Shown here piece by piece: positions 1 through 6,310 of a DNA stretch of 9,016 nt. Position 1 is the first letter of the stretch. Each line of letters begins with the position of its first letter. Below the pieces are notes generated by a model. That model was given only the letters and a program-made list of their open reading frames with translations. It was not told where the DNA came from and searched no databases. Origin of the DNA: Candidatus Competibacteraceae bacterium (GTDB lineage: Bacteria > Pseudomonadota > Gammaproteobacteria > Competibacterales > Competibacteraceae); the NCBI GenBank assembly GCA_007120095.1, contig SKOM01000274.1, forward strand, positions 1 through 9,016, read 5' to 3'. The position numbers and the translations under genes were made by a program.

Positions 1-16
1 CCTGATTATCGTGGTG

Positions 17-42
17 TAGGGGCGGTTCGCGAACCGCCCCTA
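17..42. repeat. 26-nt perfect palindrome, REP-like element
   Basis: The 26 bases are exactly self-complementary about the 29/30 boundary. The arm reads TAGGGGCGGTTCG, and a G-T wobble at 16/43 would extend the RNA hairpin. Palindromes of the AGGGGCG...CGCCCCT type are commonly dispersed between genes in many environmental bacteria, which I know from general experience and cannot test here. The arm is long enough to act as a terminator for a gene to the left, but no continuous T tract follows, so I prefer an intergenic palindromic repeat. It lies about 90 bp outside the promoter elements. Confidence 0.6.
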
Positions 43-131
43 TCAATCTATATTCCATTCGCTGCCACCCATGGAGAGCACTGTTCTAATGTTCGTATAT
101 TTCATTAAATGACTATACCTCCACCCGGCTG

Positions 132-147
132 TGTAGCAATTACGACA
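132..147 (+). promoter_or_regulatory. NifA upstream activator site (TGT-N10-ACA)
   Basis: The sequence TGTAGCAATTACGACA matches the NifA binding consensus TGT-N10-ACA exactly. Its centre is about 128 bp upstream of the transcription start inferred from the sigma-54 element, within the usual range for nif enhancer sites. The motif alone would occur by chance about once in 4 kb. Support comes from its position relative to an IHF site and a sigma-54 promoter in the same leader. NifA binding is an inference. Confidence 0.7.
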
Positions 148-210
148 TCCAGCGCAGAGATGGTGGAATTAATACAGTGGATTGCTTGCTCACAGTGAGA
201 TCTACCCAAA

Positions 211-223
211 TAAGTCATTGATT
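211..223 (-). promoter_or_regulatory. Integration host factor (IHF) binding site
   Basis: TAAGTCATTGATT matches the reverse complement of the IHF core consensus WATCAA-N4-TTR at every specified base. An A/T-rich tract follows at 222-232. The site lies at about -57 to -45 relative to the predicted start, between the activator site and the sigma-54 element. In nif promoters IHF bends DNA at this place so that enhancer-bound NifA can touch the polymerase. Confidence 0.6.
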
Positions 224-240
224 TTTAAATTATCGAGCAA

Positions 241-257
241 TTGGCACGGCTTCTGCT
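241..257 (+). promoter_or_regulatory. Sigma-54 (RpoN) -24/-12 promoter of rnf
   Basis: TTGGCACGGCTTCTGCT fits the sigma-54 consensus YTGGCACG-N4-TTGCW with one mismatch, C for the first T of the -12 block. The invariant GG (243-244) and GC (255-256) are separated by exactly 10 bp, as required. C-rich sequence just before the -12 GC also occurs in the Klebsiella nifH promoter, which depends strongly on its activator. Taking C256 as -12, transcription should begin near 268 and give a 28-nt leader before the rnfA ATG. Confidence 0.8.
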
Positions 258-295
258 GTTTTCGACCACAGCGCCCTGCGATGGAGATTGAGTCG

Positions 296-877
296 ATGCA
301 TGAGTGGCTGATGCTGTTATTAGGTACCGCTCTGGTGAACAATGTGGTGTTGGTTAAATTTTTGGGTTTATGCCCATTTATGGGCGTGTCGCGCACCATC
401 GACAGCGCCGTGGGCATGGGGCTGGCCACCACGTTTGTGCTCACCCTGACCAGCGCCTTGAGCTGGATGCTGGAGCACTGGCTGTTGCTGCCGCTGGAAC
501 TGGGTTACTTGCGCATTCTGAGCTTTATTTTAGTGATTGCCGCTACGGTGCAGTTTGTCGAGATGGCGATTAAAAAGAATGCCCCTGACCTCTATAAAGT
601 GCTGGGCATTTATCTGCCGCTGATCACCACTAACTGTGCGGTACTCGGTGTAGCGCTGCTTAATATCATGCAACAGTCCGGCTTCGTAGCCAGTGTGCTG
701 TTTGGGCTGGGTTCGGCCATCGGTTTTACCTTGGTATTAATTTTATTTGCCGGTCTGCGGGAACGTTTGGCACTGGCTCAAGTACCGGCAGCCTTTGCCG
801 GAGCGCCCATTGGTTTTATCACCGCCGGTTTGCTGGCACTGGCCTTTATGGGGTTTGCCGGTCTTTCCCACCACTAG
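296..877 (+). CDS. rnfA: Rnf complex membrane subunit RnfA
   Basis: RnfA is an integral inner-membrane subunit of the Rnf complex, which couples NADH:ferredoxin electron transfer to ion movement. The 193-residue product has the same length as E. coli RsxA and aligns with it throughout: LVNNVVLVKFLGLCPFMGVS near residues 13-32, LPLITTNCAVLGVALLN near 107-123, and the end LAFMGFAGL. About six membrane helices are expected. Cys26 and Cys114 match the cysteines that, in the related NqrD/NqrE and RnfA/RnfE pairs, hold an iron-sulfur cluster inside the membrane. I chose the ATG at 296 because GGAG (283-286) lies 9 nt before it, the protein then begins as its family does, and the predicted transcript starts near 268. 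ATGs further upstream, including 281, lack these supports. It is the first gene of the operon, 23 nt before rnfB. Confidence 0.96.
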   Translation: MHEWLMLLLGTALVNNVVLVKFLGLCPFMGVSRTIDSAVGMGLATTFVLTLTSALSWMLEHWLLLPLELGYLRILSFILVIAATVQFVEMAIKKNAPDLYKVLGIYLPLITTNCAVLGVALLNIMQQSGFVASVLFGLGSAIGFTLVLILFAGLRERLALAQVPAAFAGAPIGFITAGLLALAFMGFAGLSHH

Positions 878-900
878 CCGTTTATTATCAGGAGTTTATT

Positions 901-1425
901 ATGCTTAGTGCGACGCTCAGCCTCGCCAGCCTCGGCTTGATTTTCGGCTTGATTCTTGGCCTGGCCGCACGGTTGTTTCATGTAGAGACCGATGCCAACA
1001 CCGCCGAATTCGAAGCCGACTTGCCGGGCACCAACTGCGGTCAGTGTGGTTTTCCCGGCTGTGCGGGTGCGGCTGCCGCACTGGCTCTCGGTCAAGCCTC
1101 GGCCACCTGTTGTCCGCCCGGAGGCAAAATCGTGGCTCAAGCGCTGGCGGCCAGGTTGGGCGTGGTGCTGGATGCCAATGCCGTCAGTACCCAGCCCATG
1201 GTGGCGAATGTGCATGAAGATATCTGCGTGGGTTGCACCCGGTGCATTAAGGTCTGCCCCACGGACGCCATCATCGGTGCCATGAAACAAATCCATGCGG
1301 TCGTCGGTGATGCCTGTACCGGTTGTGCTCAGTGCGAACCGGTCTGCCCCACCGGGGCGATCCGCACGGTGCCGGTAACCGTCACGGTAGGCACTTGGGT
1401 TTGGCCCCGACCCGCCGCCGCATAA
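901..1425 (+). CDS. rnfB: Rnf complex iron-sulfur subunit RnfB
   Basis: RnfB carries electrons between soluble ferredoxin and the membrane part of the complex. The 174-residue product has one N-terminal membrane helix (about residues 5-26). A four-cysteine 4Fe-4S domain follows, with Cys46, Cys49, Cys54 and Cys71 in the GTNCGQCGFPGC and CPPGG motifs. Next come two ferredoxin-type 4Fe-4S motifs: Cys109/112/115/119 (CVGCTRCIKVCP) and Cys139/142/145/149 (CTGCAQCEPVCP). It is somewhat shorter than E. coli RsxB (192 residues), with a compact C-terminus and no extra ferredoxin modules of the clostridial kind. Cys70 next to Cys71 is unusual, but spacing to Cys54 points to Cys71 as the ligand. The start is well supported by AGGAG (890-894) 6 nt upstream. 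rnfC begins 5 nt after the stop. Confidence 0.96.
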   Translation: MLSATLSLASLGLIFGLILGLAARLFHVETDANTAEFEADLPGTNCGQCGFPGCAGAAAALALGQASATCCPPGGKIVAQALAARLGVVLDANAVSTQPMVANVHEDICVGCTRCIKVCPTDAIIGAMKQIHAVVGDACTGCAQCEPVCPTGAIRTVPVTVTVGTWVWPRPAAA

Positions 1426-1430
1426 CTCAC

Positions 1431-2978
1431 ATGAGTCAACTGATGAATTTATCCCTCACTCCACTCACTGTCCGCGCCAATCGGCTGATGCAGCGTTGGG
1501 GAGTTCATCCCCAAGATCGCAAGGCTCCGGCCTCGGGTACAGCGATTACCCCGTTGCCGCTGCCTGAGCAACTGATTCTGCCGCTGAGCCAACACATCGG
1601 CAGTCCGGCACGACCTGTCGTGCCCAGTGGTGCCAGGGTGTTGCGCAGCCAGTTACTGGCCACCGCACAAGGCCGGGTTTCGGCACCGATCCATGCCCCC
1701 ACCTCGGGCACGATTGTGGCCATCAACTCGGCCCCCATTGCCCATCCCTCGGGTCTGACCGGGCCGGTCATGGTGTTGGAACCCGATGGACTGGATCAAG
1801 CGCTGGCCAGTGAGGCGGTCGATCCTTTTACCTTGTCACCGGCTGAAATCGCTGAACGGGTGGCGGCGGCGGGCATTGTCGGCATGGGGGGGGCAACGTT
1901 TCCGTCGGCAGTTAAACTGGGATTGGGGCACAACCAGCCGATTCAGACCCTGGTGCTCAACGGCGGTGAGTGTGAGCCTTATCTATCATGCGATGATCGG
2001 TTGATGCAGGAGCGTCCGGAACAGGTCATCGACGGTGGGCGAATTATCCGCCATGCCATCGGTGCTGAACGGATTGTCATCGGTATTGAGGCCAATAAAC
2101 CCGCTGCCATTGCTCAGATGCAGGCCGCCGCCCGTGACTTTCCGGAAATCAGCGTGATCAAGGTTCCCAACCGCTACCCTATGGGTTCGGAAAAGCACCT
2201 GATTGCCTGGCTGACGGGGCAGGAAGTGCCCTCGACCAAGCTCGCCGCCGATATCGGCATCGTTGTCCATAATGTTGGCACGGCCGCCGCGATACACCGA
2301 GCGATTCGCTGGGGAGAACCGCTGACTCAGCGGATTGTCACCGTGGCCGGTGGGGCGGTGCGCACCCCGCTTAATCTGGAAGTCCGCCTGGGTACCCCGG
2401 TCTCGGCATTGATCGAATTCTGCGGCGGGCTGGTCAGTGAACCGGCGCGTCGGGTGATGGGCGGCCCGATGATGGGTATCGCCATCACCTCGCTGCACGT
2501 ACCGATCATCAAGGGCAGCGGCGGTGTGCTGATGCTCACCGAGGCAGAGATTAAACCTGCTGCTGCGGCCACCCCATGTGTACGCTGCTCAGCCTGTGTC
2601 AGCGCCTGCCCCATGGGGCTATTGCCATTGGAAATCGTAGCGCGGGTGCGCAGCAATGATTTGGCGGCCGCACAGGAACTGGGCCTCAAGGACTGTATCA
2701 GTTGCGGAACCTGTGCGTTTGTCTGTTCCTCAGGCATTCCGCTGGTGCAGTATCTGAACCACGCCAAGGGTGAACTAGCGGCCAATGAGCGTGATGCCAA
2801 GAAACAGGCGGAGTTGCGGGCGCTGGCAGAAGCCCGCAGCGAGCGTCTGCAACGCGAAGCGCGCGCCAAAGCGGAAGCCGCCGCCCAGCGCAAGGCCGAG
2901 CGAGAACGGGCGCGAGCGGCGGCCAAAGCCGCTGCTGCCGCTAAAAAAGCTGAAAAAGCCGAGCAAAACCCGGCATGA
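1431..2978 (+). CDS. rnfC: Rnf complex NADH-oxidising subunit RnfC
   Basis: RnfC is the peripheral cytoplasmic subunit that reacts with NAD(H), and it resembles the NuoF 51-kDa subunit of complex I. The 515-residue product shows an N-terminal region with the family motif HAPTSG (88-93), a flavin/nucleotide-binding loop GMGGATFP (151-158) and NGGECEPY (177-184). Two 4Fe-4S motifs follow at Cys383/386/389/393 (CVRCSACVSACP) and Cys422/425/428/432. Residues from about 440 to 515 form a charged, Ala/Lys/Arg/Glu-rich helical tail, far shorter than the long repetitive tail of E. coli RsxC. The ATG at 1431 gives the family-like beginning and lies just past the rnfB stop. No clear ribosome binding site precedes it, so translation may be coupled to rnfB. 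The ATG at 1443 is an alternative. The stop overlaps the rnfD start as ATGA. Confidence 0.95.
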   Translation: MSQLMNLSLTPLTVRANRLMQRWGVHPQDRKAPASGTAITPLPLPEQLILPLSQHIGSPARPVVPSGARVLRSQLLATAQGRVSAPIHAPTSGTIVAINSAPIAHPSGLTGPVMVLEPDGLDQALASEAVDPFTLSPAEIAERVAAAGIVGMGGATFPSAVKLGLGHNQPIQTLVLNGGECEPYLSCDDRLMQERPEQVIDGGRIIRHAIGAERIVIGIEANKPAAIAQMQAAARDFPEISVIKVPNRYPMGSEKHLIAWLTGQEVPSTKLAADIGIVVHNVGTAAAIHRAIRWGEPLTQRIVTVAGGAVRTPLNLEVRLGTPVSALIEFCGGLVSEPARRVMGGPMMGIAITSLHVPIIKGSGGVLMLTEAEIKPAAAATPCVRCSACVSACPMGLLPLEIVARVRSNDLAAAQELGLKDCISCGTCAFVCSSGIPLVQYLNHAKGELAANERDAKKQAELRALAEARSERLQREARAKAEAAAQRKAERERARAAAKAAAAAKKAEKAEQNPA

Positions 2979-3997
2979 CCACTGCCGTTTTGCCCTCACC
3001 CCATACCCACGGGGCCCGGCCTGTGAGTCAGACCATGCTGCTGGTGATGCTGGCGCTATTGCCTGCGACGCTCAGTAGTTTTTGGCACTTCGGTTGGCCG
3101 GCGGTTTATTTATGGCTGGTCACCATTGTGGCCTGCGTACTGGCCGAGACTCTGGCGGTATTGCTGGCCAGGCGGCCGCTGCGTCCCACACTGGCTGATG
3201 GCTCGGCGATTCTGACCGGTTGGCTGCTGGCGCTGTCTTTACCGCCATGGGCGCCGTGGTGGATTGCGGCAGTGGGCGGTGTCTTTGCCATTATTGTCGT
3301 TAAGCAGATTTTCGGCGGGCTGGGACAGAATGTGTTCAATCCGGCGATGGCCGCGCGGGTAGTATTACTGATTTCATTTCCCTTGGAAATGACCCGCTGG
3401 ATCATCCCGCCGTCCTTAGGCAGTGGGCCGGGGCCGGTGGAAGCGCTCGCCATTACGTTCGGCAGCCCCAGCCTCGCCGACGGGATCAGCGGTGCCACAG
3501 TGCTCGATCCTGCCGGCGGTGGTTTTGATGTATTCACCTATAGTTTAGGTCATCATGCCGGCAGTATGGGGGAAACCAGTGCCCTGCTGTTGGCCGCAGG
3601 CGGGGTGTTTCTAATCGTGCGCGGCGTGATCGGTCTGCGCATACCCAGCGCCTTTTTACTGGGGGTGGCGGTTCCGGCGGCACTCGCTTATACCCTGGTG
3701 CCGGACAGTCAGCCCTCGCCGCTGTTCCACCTGCTCAGCGGCGGGGTGATGCTGGGCGCGTTTTTCATTGCCACGGACTATGTGACCTCACCCTCAACGC
3801 CGCTCGGACAGTGGATCTTCGGCCTTGGTTGCGGCCTGTTGACGTGGATTATTCGCACTTGGGGGGCGTATCCCGAGGGGGTGGCCTTTGCCATTTTGCT
3901 GATGAATGCCGCTACCCCGTTGATTGATCATTACACGCGGCCACGCATTTTTGGTCGGCGGCGTGATGGTCACTCGCTGGCCTCGGAGGAGCGTTAA
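2975..3997 (+). CDS. rnfD: Rnf complex flavin-bearing membrane subunit RnfD
   Basis: RnfD is a polytopic membrane subunit of the NqrB/RnfD family that carries covalently bound FMN. The 340-residue product is hydrophobic, with roughly eight to ten membrane helices. It contains GGLGQNVFNPAMAARV (114-129) and ATDYVTSPSTPLGQWIFG (266-283), both typical of the family. The motif SGAT at 172-175 (in DGISGATVLDP) places the FMN-linking threonine at Thr175, equivalent to Thr187 of the Vibrio cholerae protein. Attachment needs the flavin transferase ApbE, which is not encoded in this window. The start codon overlaps the rnfC stop by 4 nt (ATGA), implying coupled translation. A GGAGGAG ribosome binding site for rnfG lies within its last codons. 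Confidence 0.95.
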   Translation: MTTAVLPSPHTHGARPVSQTMLLVMLALLPATLSSFWHFGWPAVYLWLVTIVACVLAETLAVLLARRPLRPTLADGSAILTGWLLALSLPPWAPWWIAAVGGVFAIIVVKQIFGGLGQNVFNPAMAARVVLLISFPLEMTRWIIPPSLGSGPGPVEALAITFGSPSLADGISGATVLDPAGGGFDVFTYSLGHHAGSMGETSALLLAAGGVFLIVRGVIGLRIPSAFLLGVAVPAALAYTLVPDSQPSPLFHLLSGGVMLGAFFIATDYVTSPSTPLGQWIFGLGCGLLTWIIRTWGAYPEGVAFAILLMNAATPLIDHYTRPRIFGRRRDGHSLASEER

Positions 3998-4000
3998 ACC

Positions 4001-4636
4001 ATGGATATGGCGACTCGGCGTGCTGCCTGGTTCAATACCATCTGGTATCCAATGGTTGCTTTAGGTTGTGTCACCCTGATTGCTGGAGCCGCCTTGGCGT
4101 TGGCGCACCGCATCACTGCACCGGCGATTATTGCCGTCGAAACCCGCACCCTAGTGGCTTCACTGTCGCAGGTGTTGCCACCTGATGTTGCCGATCATGA
4201 TGTGTTCAGCGATCCCGTTGAACTCATCGGTCCTGGCGGGCAGGTACTGACTGTGTATCGCGCCCGTCATGACGGCGAGATCGTTGCCGTGGTATTCCAG
4301 CAGGTCGCCCGCGGCTATGCCGGCCCGATTCATCTGGTGATGGGTGTGGATCGATCCGGGCAGGTCACGGGGGTACGGGTCACGCGCCATAGCGAGACAC
4401 CAGGACTGGGCGATAAGATCGAAATCCGCCGCGATCCGTGGATCACCTCGTTCACGGGACGTTCGCTGCATGATGGTACCCGCTGGGGGGTGAACAAGGA
4501 CGGCGGTGATTTCGATGAGTTTTCCGGCGCAACCATTACGCCGCGCGCCGTGGTTGCTGCGGTCAAGGACGGTTTGCACTGGTTTGAGCAGCAGCAGCCC
4601 CATCTATTGGCCACTGAGGATCCGATCCATGAGTAG
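4001..4636 (+). CDS. rnfG: Rnf complex periplasmic FMN subunit RnfG
   Basis: RnfG carries a covalent FMN on a mainly periplasmic domain anchored by one helix. The 211-residue product has a membrane segment at about residues 14-36, then a soluble domain with HSETPGLGDK (130-139) and the FMN-attachment motif SGAT at 175-178, making Thr178 the predicted flavinylated residue. Length and motif order match E. coli RsxG. The start at 4001 follows GGAGGAG (3985-3991) by 9 nt. An in-frame ATG at 4007 is a less likely alternative. The gene overlaps rnfE by 8 nt, so the two are probably translationally coupled. As with RnfD, maturation requires ApbE, encoded elsewhere. Confidence 0.95.
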   Translation: MDMATRRAAWFNTIWYPMVALGCVTLIAGAALALAHRITAPAIIAVETRTLVASLSQVLPPDVADHDVFSDPVELIGPGGQVLTVYRARHDGEIVAVVFQQVARGYAGPIHLVMGVDRSGQVTGVRVTRHSETPGLGDKIEIRRDPWITSFTGRSLHDGTRWGVNKDGGDFDEFSGATITPRAVVAAVKDGLHWFEQQQPHLLATEDPIHE

Positions 4637-5306
4637 CTCTTATCGCAGCATTATCCGTGATGGGCTCTGGACTCAAAATATGGTGTTTGCCCAGATGCTG
4701 GCGCTGTGTCCATTACTGGCCGTCACGGGAACCGCCACTAACGGTCTAGGTATGGGGCTGGCGTCAACCGCCGTGCTGTTGTGCGCCAATGTGGCGGTGG
4801 CACTAATCCGCAACTGGGTCAGCCCCAGTGTCCGCATTCCGATTTTTATCGTCATCATCGCCAGTCTGGTGACCCTGGTGGATATGGCCATGAATGCGTG
4901 GTTATATGAGCTGTATCAGGTGTTGGGCTTGTTTATCGCCCTCATCGTATGTAACTGTGGCATTCTGGGTCGCGCTGAAGCCTTTGCGTCCAAGCGCCCG
5001 GTGGCGGCCGCAGCGGTGGATGGCCTGGCTATGGGCATTGGCTTTACCCTGGCGCTGGTGGTGTTGGGTGCGGTGCGCGAGCTGCTGGGTTCTGGCACCC
5101 TGTTTGCAGATGCCCGGTTACTGCTGGGCGACGCCTTCCACTTTATGGAAATTACCCTCATCCCTGAATACTCGGGGTTCTTGCTGATGGTTCTGCCGCC
5201 AGGTGGGTTTCTCGCCCTCGGGTTTTTAATGGCTTTACAGCGAGCGTGGGAGACGCGACGCGCCAAACAAACGGCGGCGAGCGCAGTCACTGAGACGGGT
5301 GTTTGA
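4629..5306 (+). CDS. rnfE: Rnf complex membrane subunit RnfE
   Basis: RnfE is the partner of RnfA, homologous to it and to NqrD/NqrE, and forms the membrane core of the complex. The 225-residue product (E. coli RsxE has 231) contains NMVFAQMLALCPLLAVT near residues 17-33, VCNCGILGRAEAFAS near 107-121, and about six membrane helices. Cys27 and Cys110 correspond to the RnfA cysteines proposed to hold the intramembrane iron-sulfur cluster. Cys108 is an additional cysteine. I chose the ATG at 4629 because the family-type N-terminus begins there and GAGGA (4616-4620) lies 8 nt upstream. The open frame extends back to 4506 but overlaps rnfG. The C-terminus is a short basic and polar cytoplasmic tail. 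Confidence 0.95.
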   Translation: MSSSYRSIIRDGLWTQNMVFAQMLALCPLLAVTGTATNGLGMGLASTAVLLCANVAVALIRNWVSPSVRIPIFIVIIASLVTLVDMAMNAWLYELYQVLGLFIALIVCNCGILGRAEAFASKRPVAAAAVDGLAMGIGFTLALVVLGAVRELLGSGTLFADARLLLGDAFHFMEITLIPEYSGFLLMVLPPGGFLALGFLMALQRAWETRRAKQTAASAVTETGV

Positions 5307-5325
5307 GGTTGACAGGAAACGTATC

Positions 5326-5601
5326 ATGAAAGTCTCGGTGGCTTATGCCGATGGTATCGAGCAGCTCTGGCTGCGCCTTGAGATCGCTGAAGGCTCGACC
5401 GCTGTCGAGGCAATACACCAATCCGGGGTGCTGGAGATGTGTCCGGGAATTGACTTGACCACGCAAAAAATCGGTATTTATGGCAAACTGGTCAAACCCG
5501 ATACGCCGTTGCAAAGTGGTGATCGGGTGGAAATCTACCGCCCTATCACCTGTGATCCCAATGTTGTGCCGCGTCGGGATGTTGAAGACGAGGATGACTG
5601 A
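5326..5601 (+). CDS. rnfH: RnfH, ubiquitin-like accessory protein
   Basis: This 91-residue product belongs to the RnfH family, small proteins with a beta-grasp ubiquitin-like fold. Recognisable parts are the start MKVSVAYADG, the middle GIYGKLVKPDTPLQSGDRVE and the end EIYRPITCDP, followed by an acidic tail (EDEDD). RnfH is encoded in the rnf operon of Rhodobacter capsulatus and in nif-associated rnf clusters, but in E. coli the homologue (RatB) sits away from rsx. Its molecular role is not settled, and a part in assembling or stabilising the complex is an inference from context. The ATG at 5326 follows AGGA (5314-5317) by 8 nt. A GTG at 5299 in the same frame would add nine residues overlapping rnfE and is not supported. 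Confidence 0.9.
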   Translation: MKVSVAYADGIEQLWLRLEIAEGSTAVEAIHQSGVLEMCPGIDLTTQKIGIYGKLVKPDTPLQSGDRVEIYRPITCDPNVVPRRDVEDEDD

Positions 5602-5664
5602 TACGCGCATGGCTCATGTTTTAGCTCACTGATTTTATCCACAACTCAATACAGGTATATCGTT

Positions 5665-6183
5665 ATGCTCAAGCCTACCGTAGAATCGGCATTAAATCTG
5701 CAAATTCAACGCGAAGAATTTTCTTCCCGTTTATATTTGGCCATGGCCATCTGGTGTGAGGTCAAAGGTTATCCGGGTGCGGCTGAATTTTTGTATCGCC
5801 AGTCCGAAGAAGAAAGGATGCATCAACTGAAACTGGTGCGCTACGTCAATGACCGGGGGGGCGTGGCGGTACTCCAGCCCTTGGAGCAACCCCAGGCTGA
5901 GTTTTCTTCCTTGTTAGAATTGTTCCAGGAAGTCCTGAAGCATGAACAGTATATCAGTGCTTCGATCAATGAAGTCTATGGCATCACTTTGCAGGAAAAG
6001 GATTACACCACCGGTAATTTTCTCCAGTGGTACATCACCGAACAAATTGAGGAAGAGAGCACCATGAGTCACATTCTCGATAAAATCACCCTAGCGGGTG
6101 CCGAGTCCTCCGGGATGTTCCATATTGATAAAGAGCTTAAGGGAATGATCCAGGACGCCGCTGTGGCGACTGCCCCAGAATAA
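5665..6183 (+). CDS. ftnA: Non-haem bacterial ferritin FtnA
   Basis: FtnA forms a 24-subunit hollow shell that oxidises ferrous iron and stores it as a ferric mineral in the cytoplasm. The 172-residue product aligns with E. coli FtnA over its length (MLKP start, YKHEQ-like KHEQYI, FLQWYITEQIEEE, FHIDKEL). The ferroxidase ligands Glu17, Glu50, His53, Glu94 and Gln127 are present, with Tyr24. The third-site residues Glu49, Glu126, Glu129 and Glu130 are also present, so it should be active. It is not a haem bacterioferritin, whose haem-ligand context is absent. AGG (5653-5655) precedes the start by 9 nt. The gene lies 63 bp after rnfH with no visible terminator between and is followed by a strong hairpin, so co-transcription with rnf is plausible though unproven. 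Confidence 0.95.
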   Translation: MLKPTVESALNLQIQREEFSSRLYLAMAIWCEVKGYPGAAEFLYRQSEEERMHQLKLVRYVNDRGGVAVLQPLEQPQAEFSSLLELFQEVLKHEQYISASINEVYGITLQEKDYTTGNFLQWYITEQIEEESTMSHILDKITLAGAESSGMFHIDKELKGMIQDAAVATAPE

Positions 6184-6241
6184 GAGCTGGTAACTGTTGC
6201 TGACCGTCATGGCAGCCGATAAAACGCTACGGTTGCAATCA

Positions 6242-6279
6242 ACTACCCCCGCAGACAGGCGGGGGTAGTGGTTTCTTTT
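6242..6279 (+). terminator. Rho-independent terminator after ftnA
   Basis: An 11-bp perfect stem (6242-6252 with 6259-6269, arm ACTACCCCCGC) closes a six-base loop, AGACAG. After two G residues comes the T-rich run TTTCTTTT (6272-6279). It ends the ftnA transcript and probably the whole rnf-ftnA transcription unit. It lies between convergent genes, so the hairpin could also help stop cobD transcription from the other side, but there the following bases are not T-rich. Confidence 0.85.
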
Positions 6280-6310
6280 AACATTCCGCTGGTGACCAGA
6301 CGGCGATCAG

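Larger units (their letters stand above)
43..295 (+). other. AT-rich regulatory leader of the rnf operon
   Basis: This non-coding stretch is clearly richer in A and T than the genes that follow. Besides the NifA, IHF and sigma-54 elements listed separately, I see no convincing sigma-70 promoter. The best pair, TTCGTA (92-97) and TATACC (114-119), is weak. The frame of rnfA stays open upstream to 182, but codons before 296 have no similarity to RnfA proteins and lie mostly upstream of the predicted transcription start. Confidence 0.6.

Noticed and set aside
211..236. An FNR/ANR box at TTGAT...ATCGA
   Set aside because: The half-sites are too far apart for TTGAT-N4-ATCAA and the second half is mismatched; the IHF match explains TTGATT better.
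182..295. An N-terminal extension of rnfA starting at 182, or a start at 281
   Set aside because: The extra residues do not resemble RnfA, position 182 lies upstream of the predicted transcription start, and GGAG with correct spacing selects the ATG at 296, giving the exact family length.
1323..1430. An earlier start for rnfC inside rnfB
   Set aside because: This would translate the iron-sulfur region of rnfB in another frame; the RnfC family begins near the ATG at 1431.
2327..2926. A 199-codon open frame antisense to rnfC
   Set aside because: It is a by-product of GC-rich codon use in rnfC, has a Ser/Arg/Ala-rich composition, no ribosome binding site and no recognisable motif.
4506..4628. 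An earlier start for rnfE inside rnfG
   Set aside because: The added residues are unrelated to RnfE, and the ATG at 4629 has a good ribosome binding site.
5610..5626. A second sigma-54-like element before ftnA (TGGCTC...TTAGC)
   Set aside because: The GG-GC separation is 11 bp instead of 10, and both blocks have mismatches.
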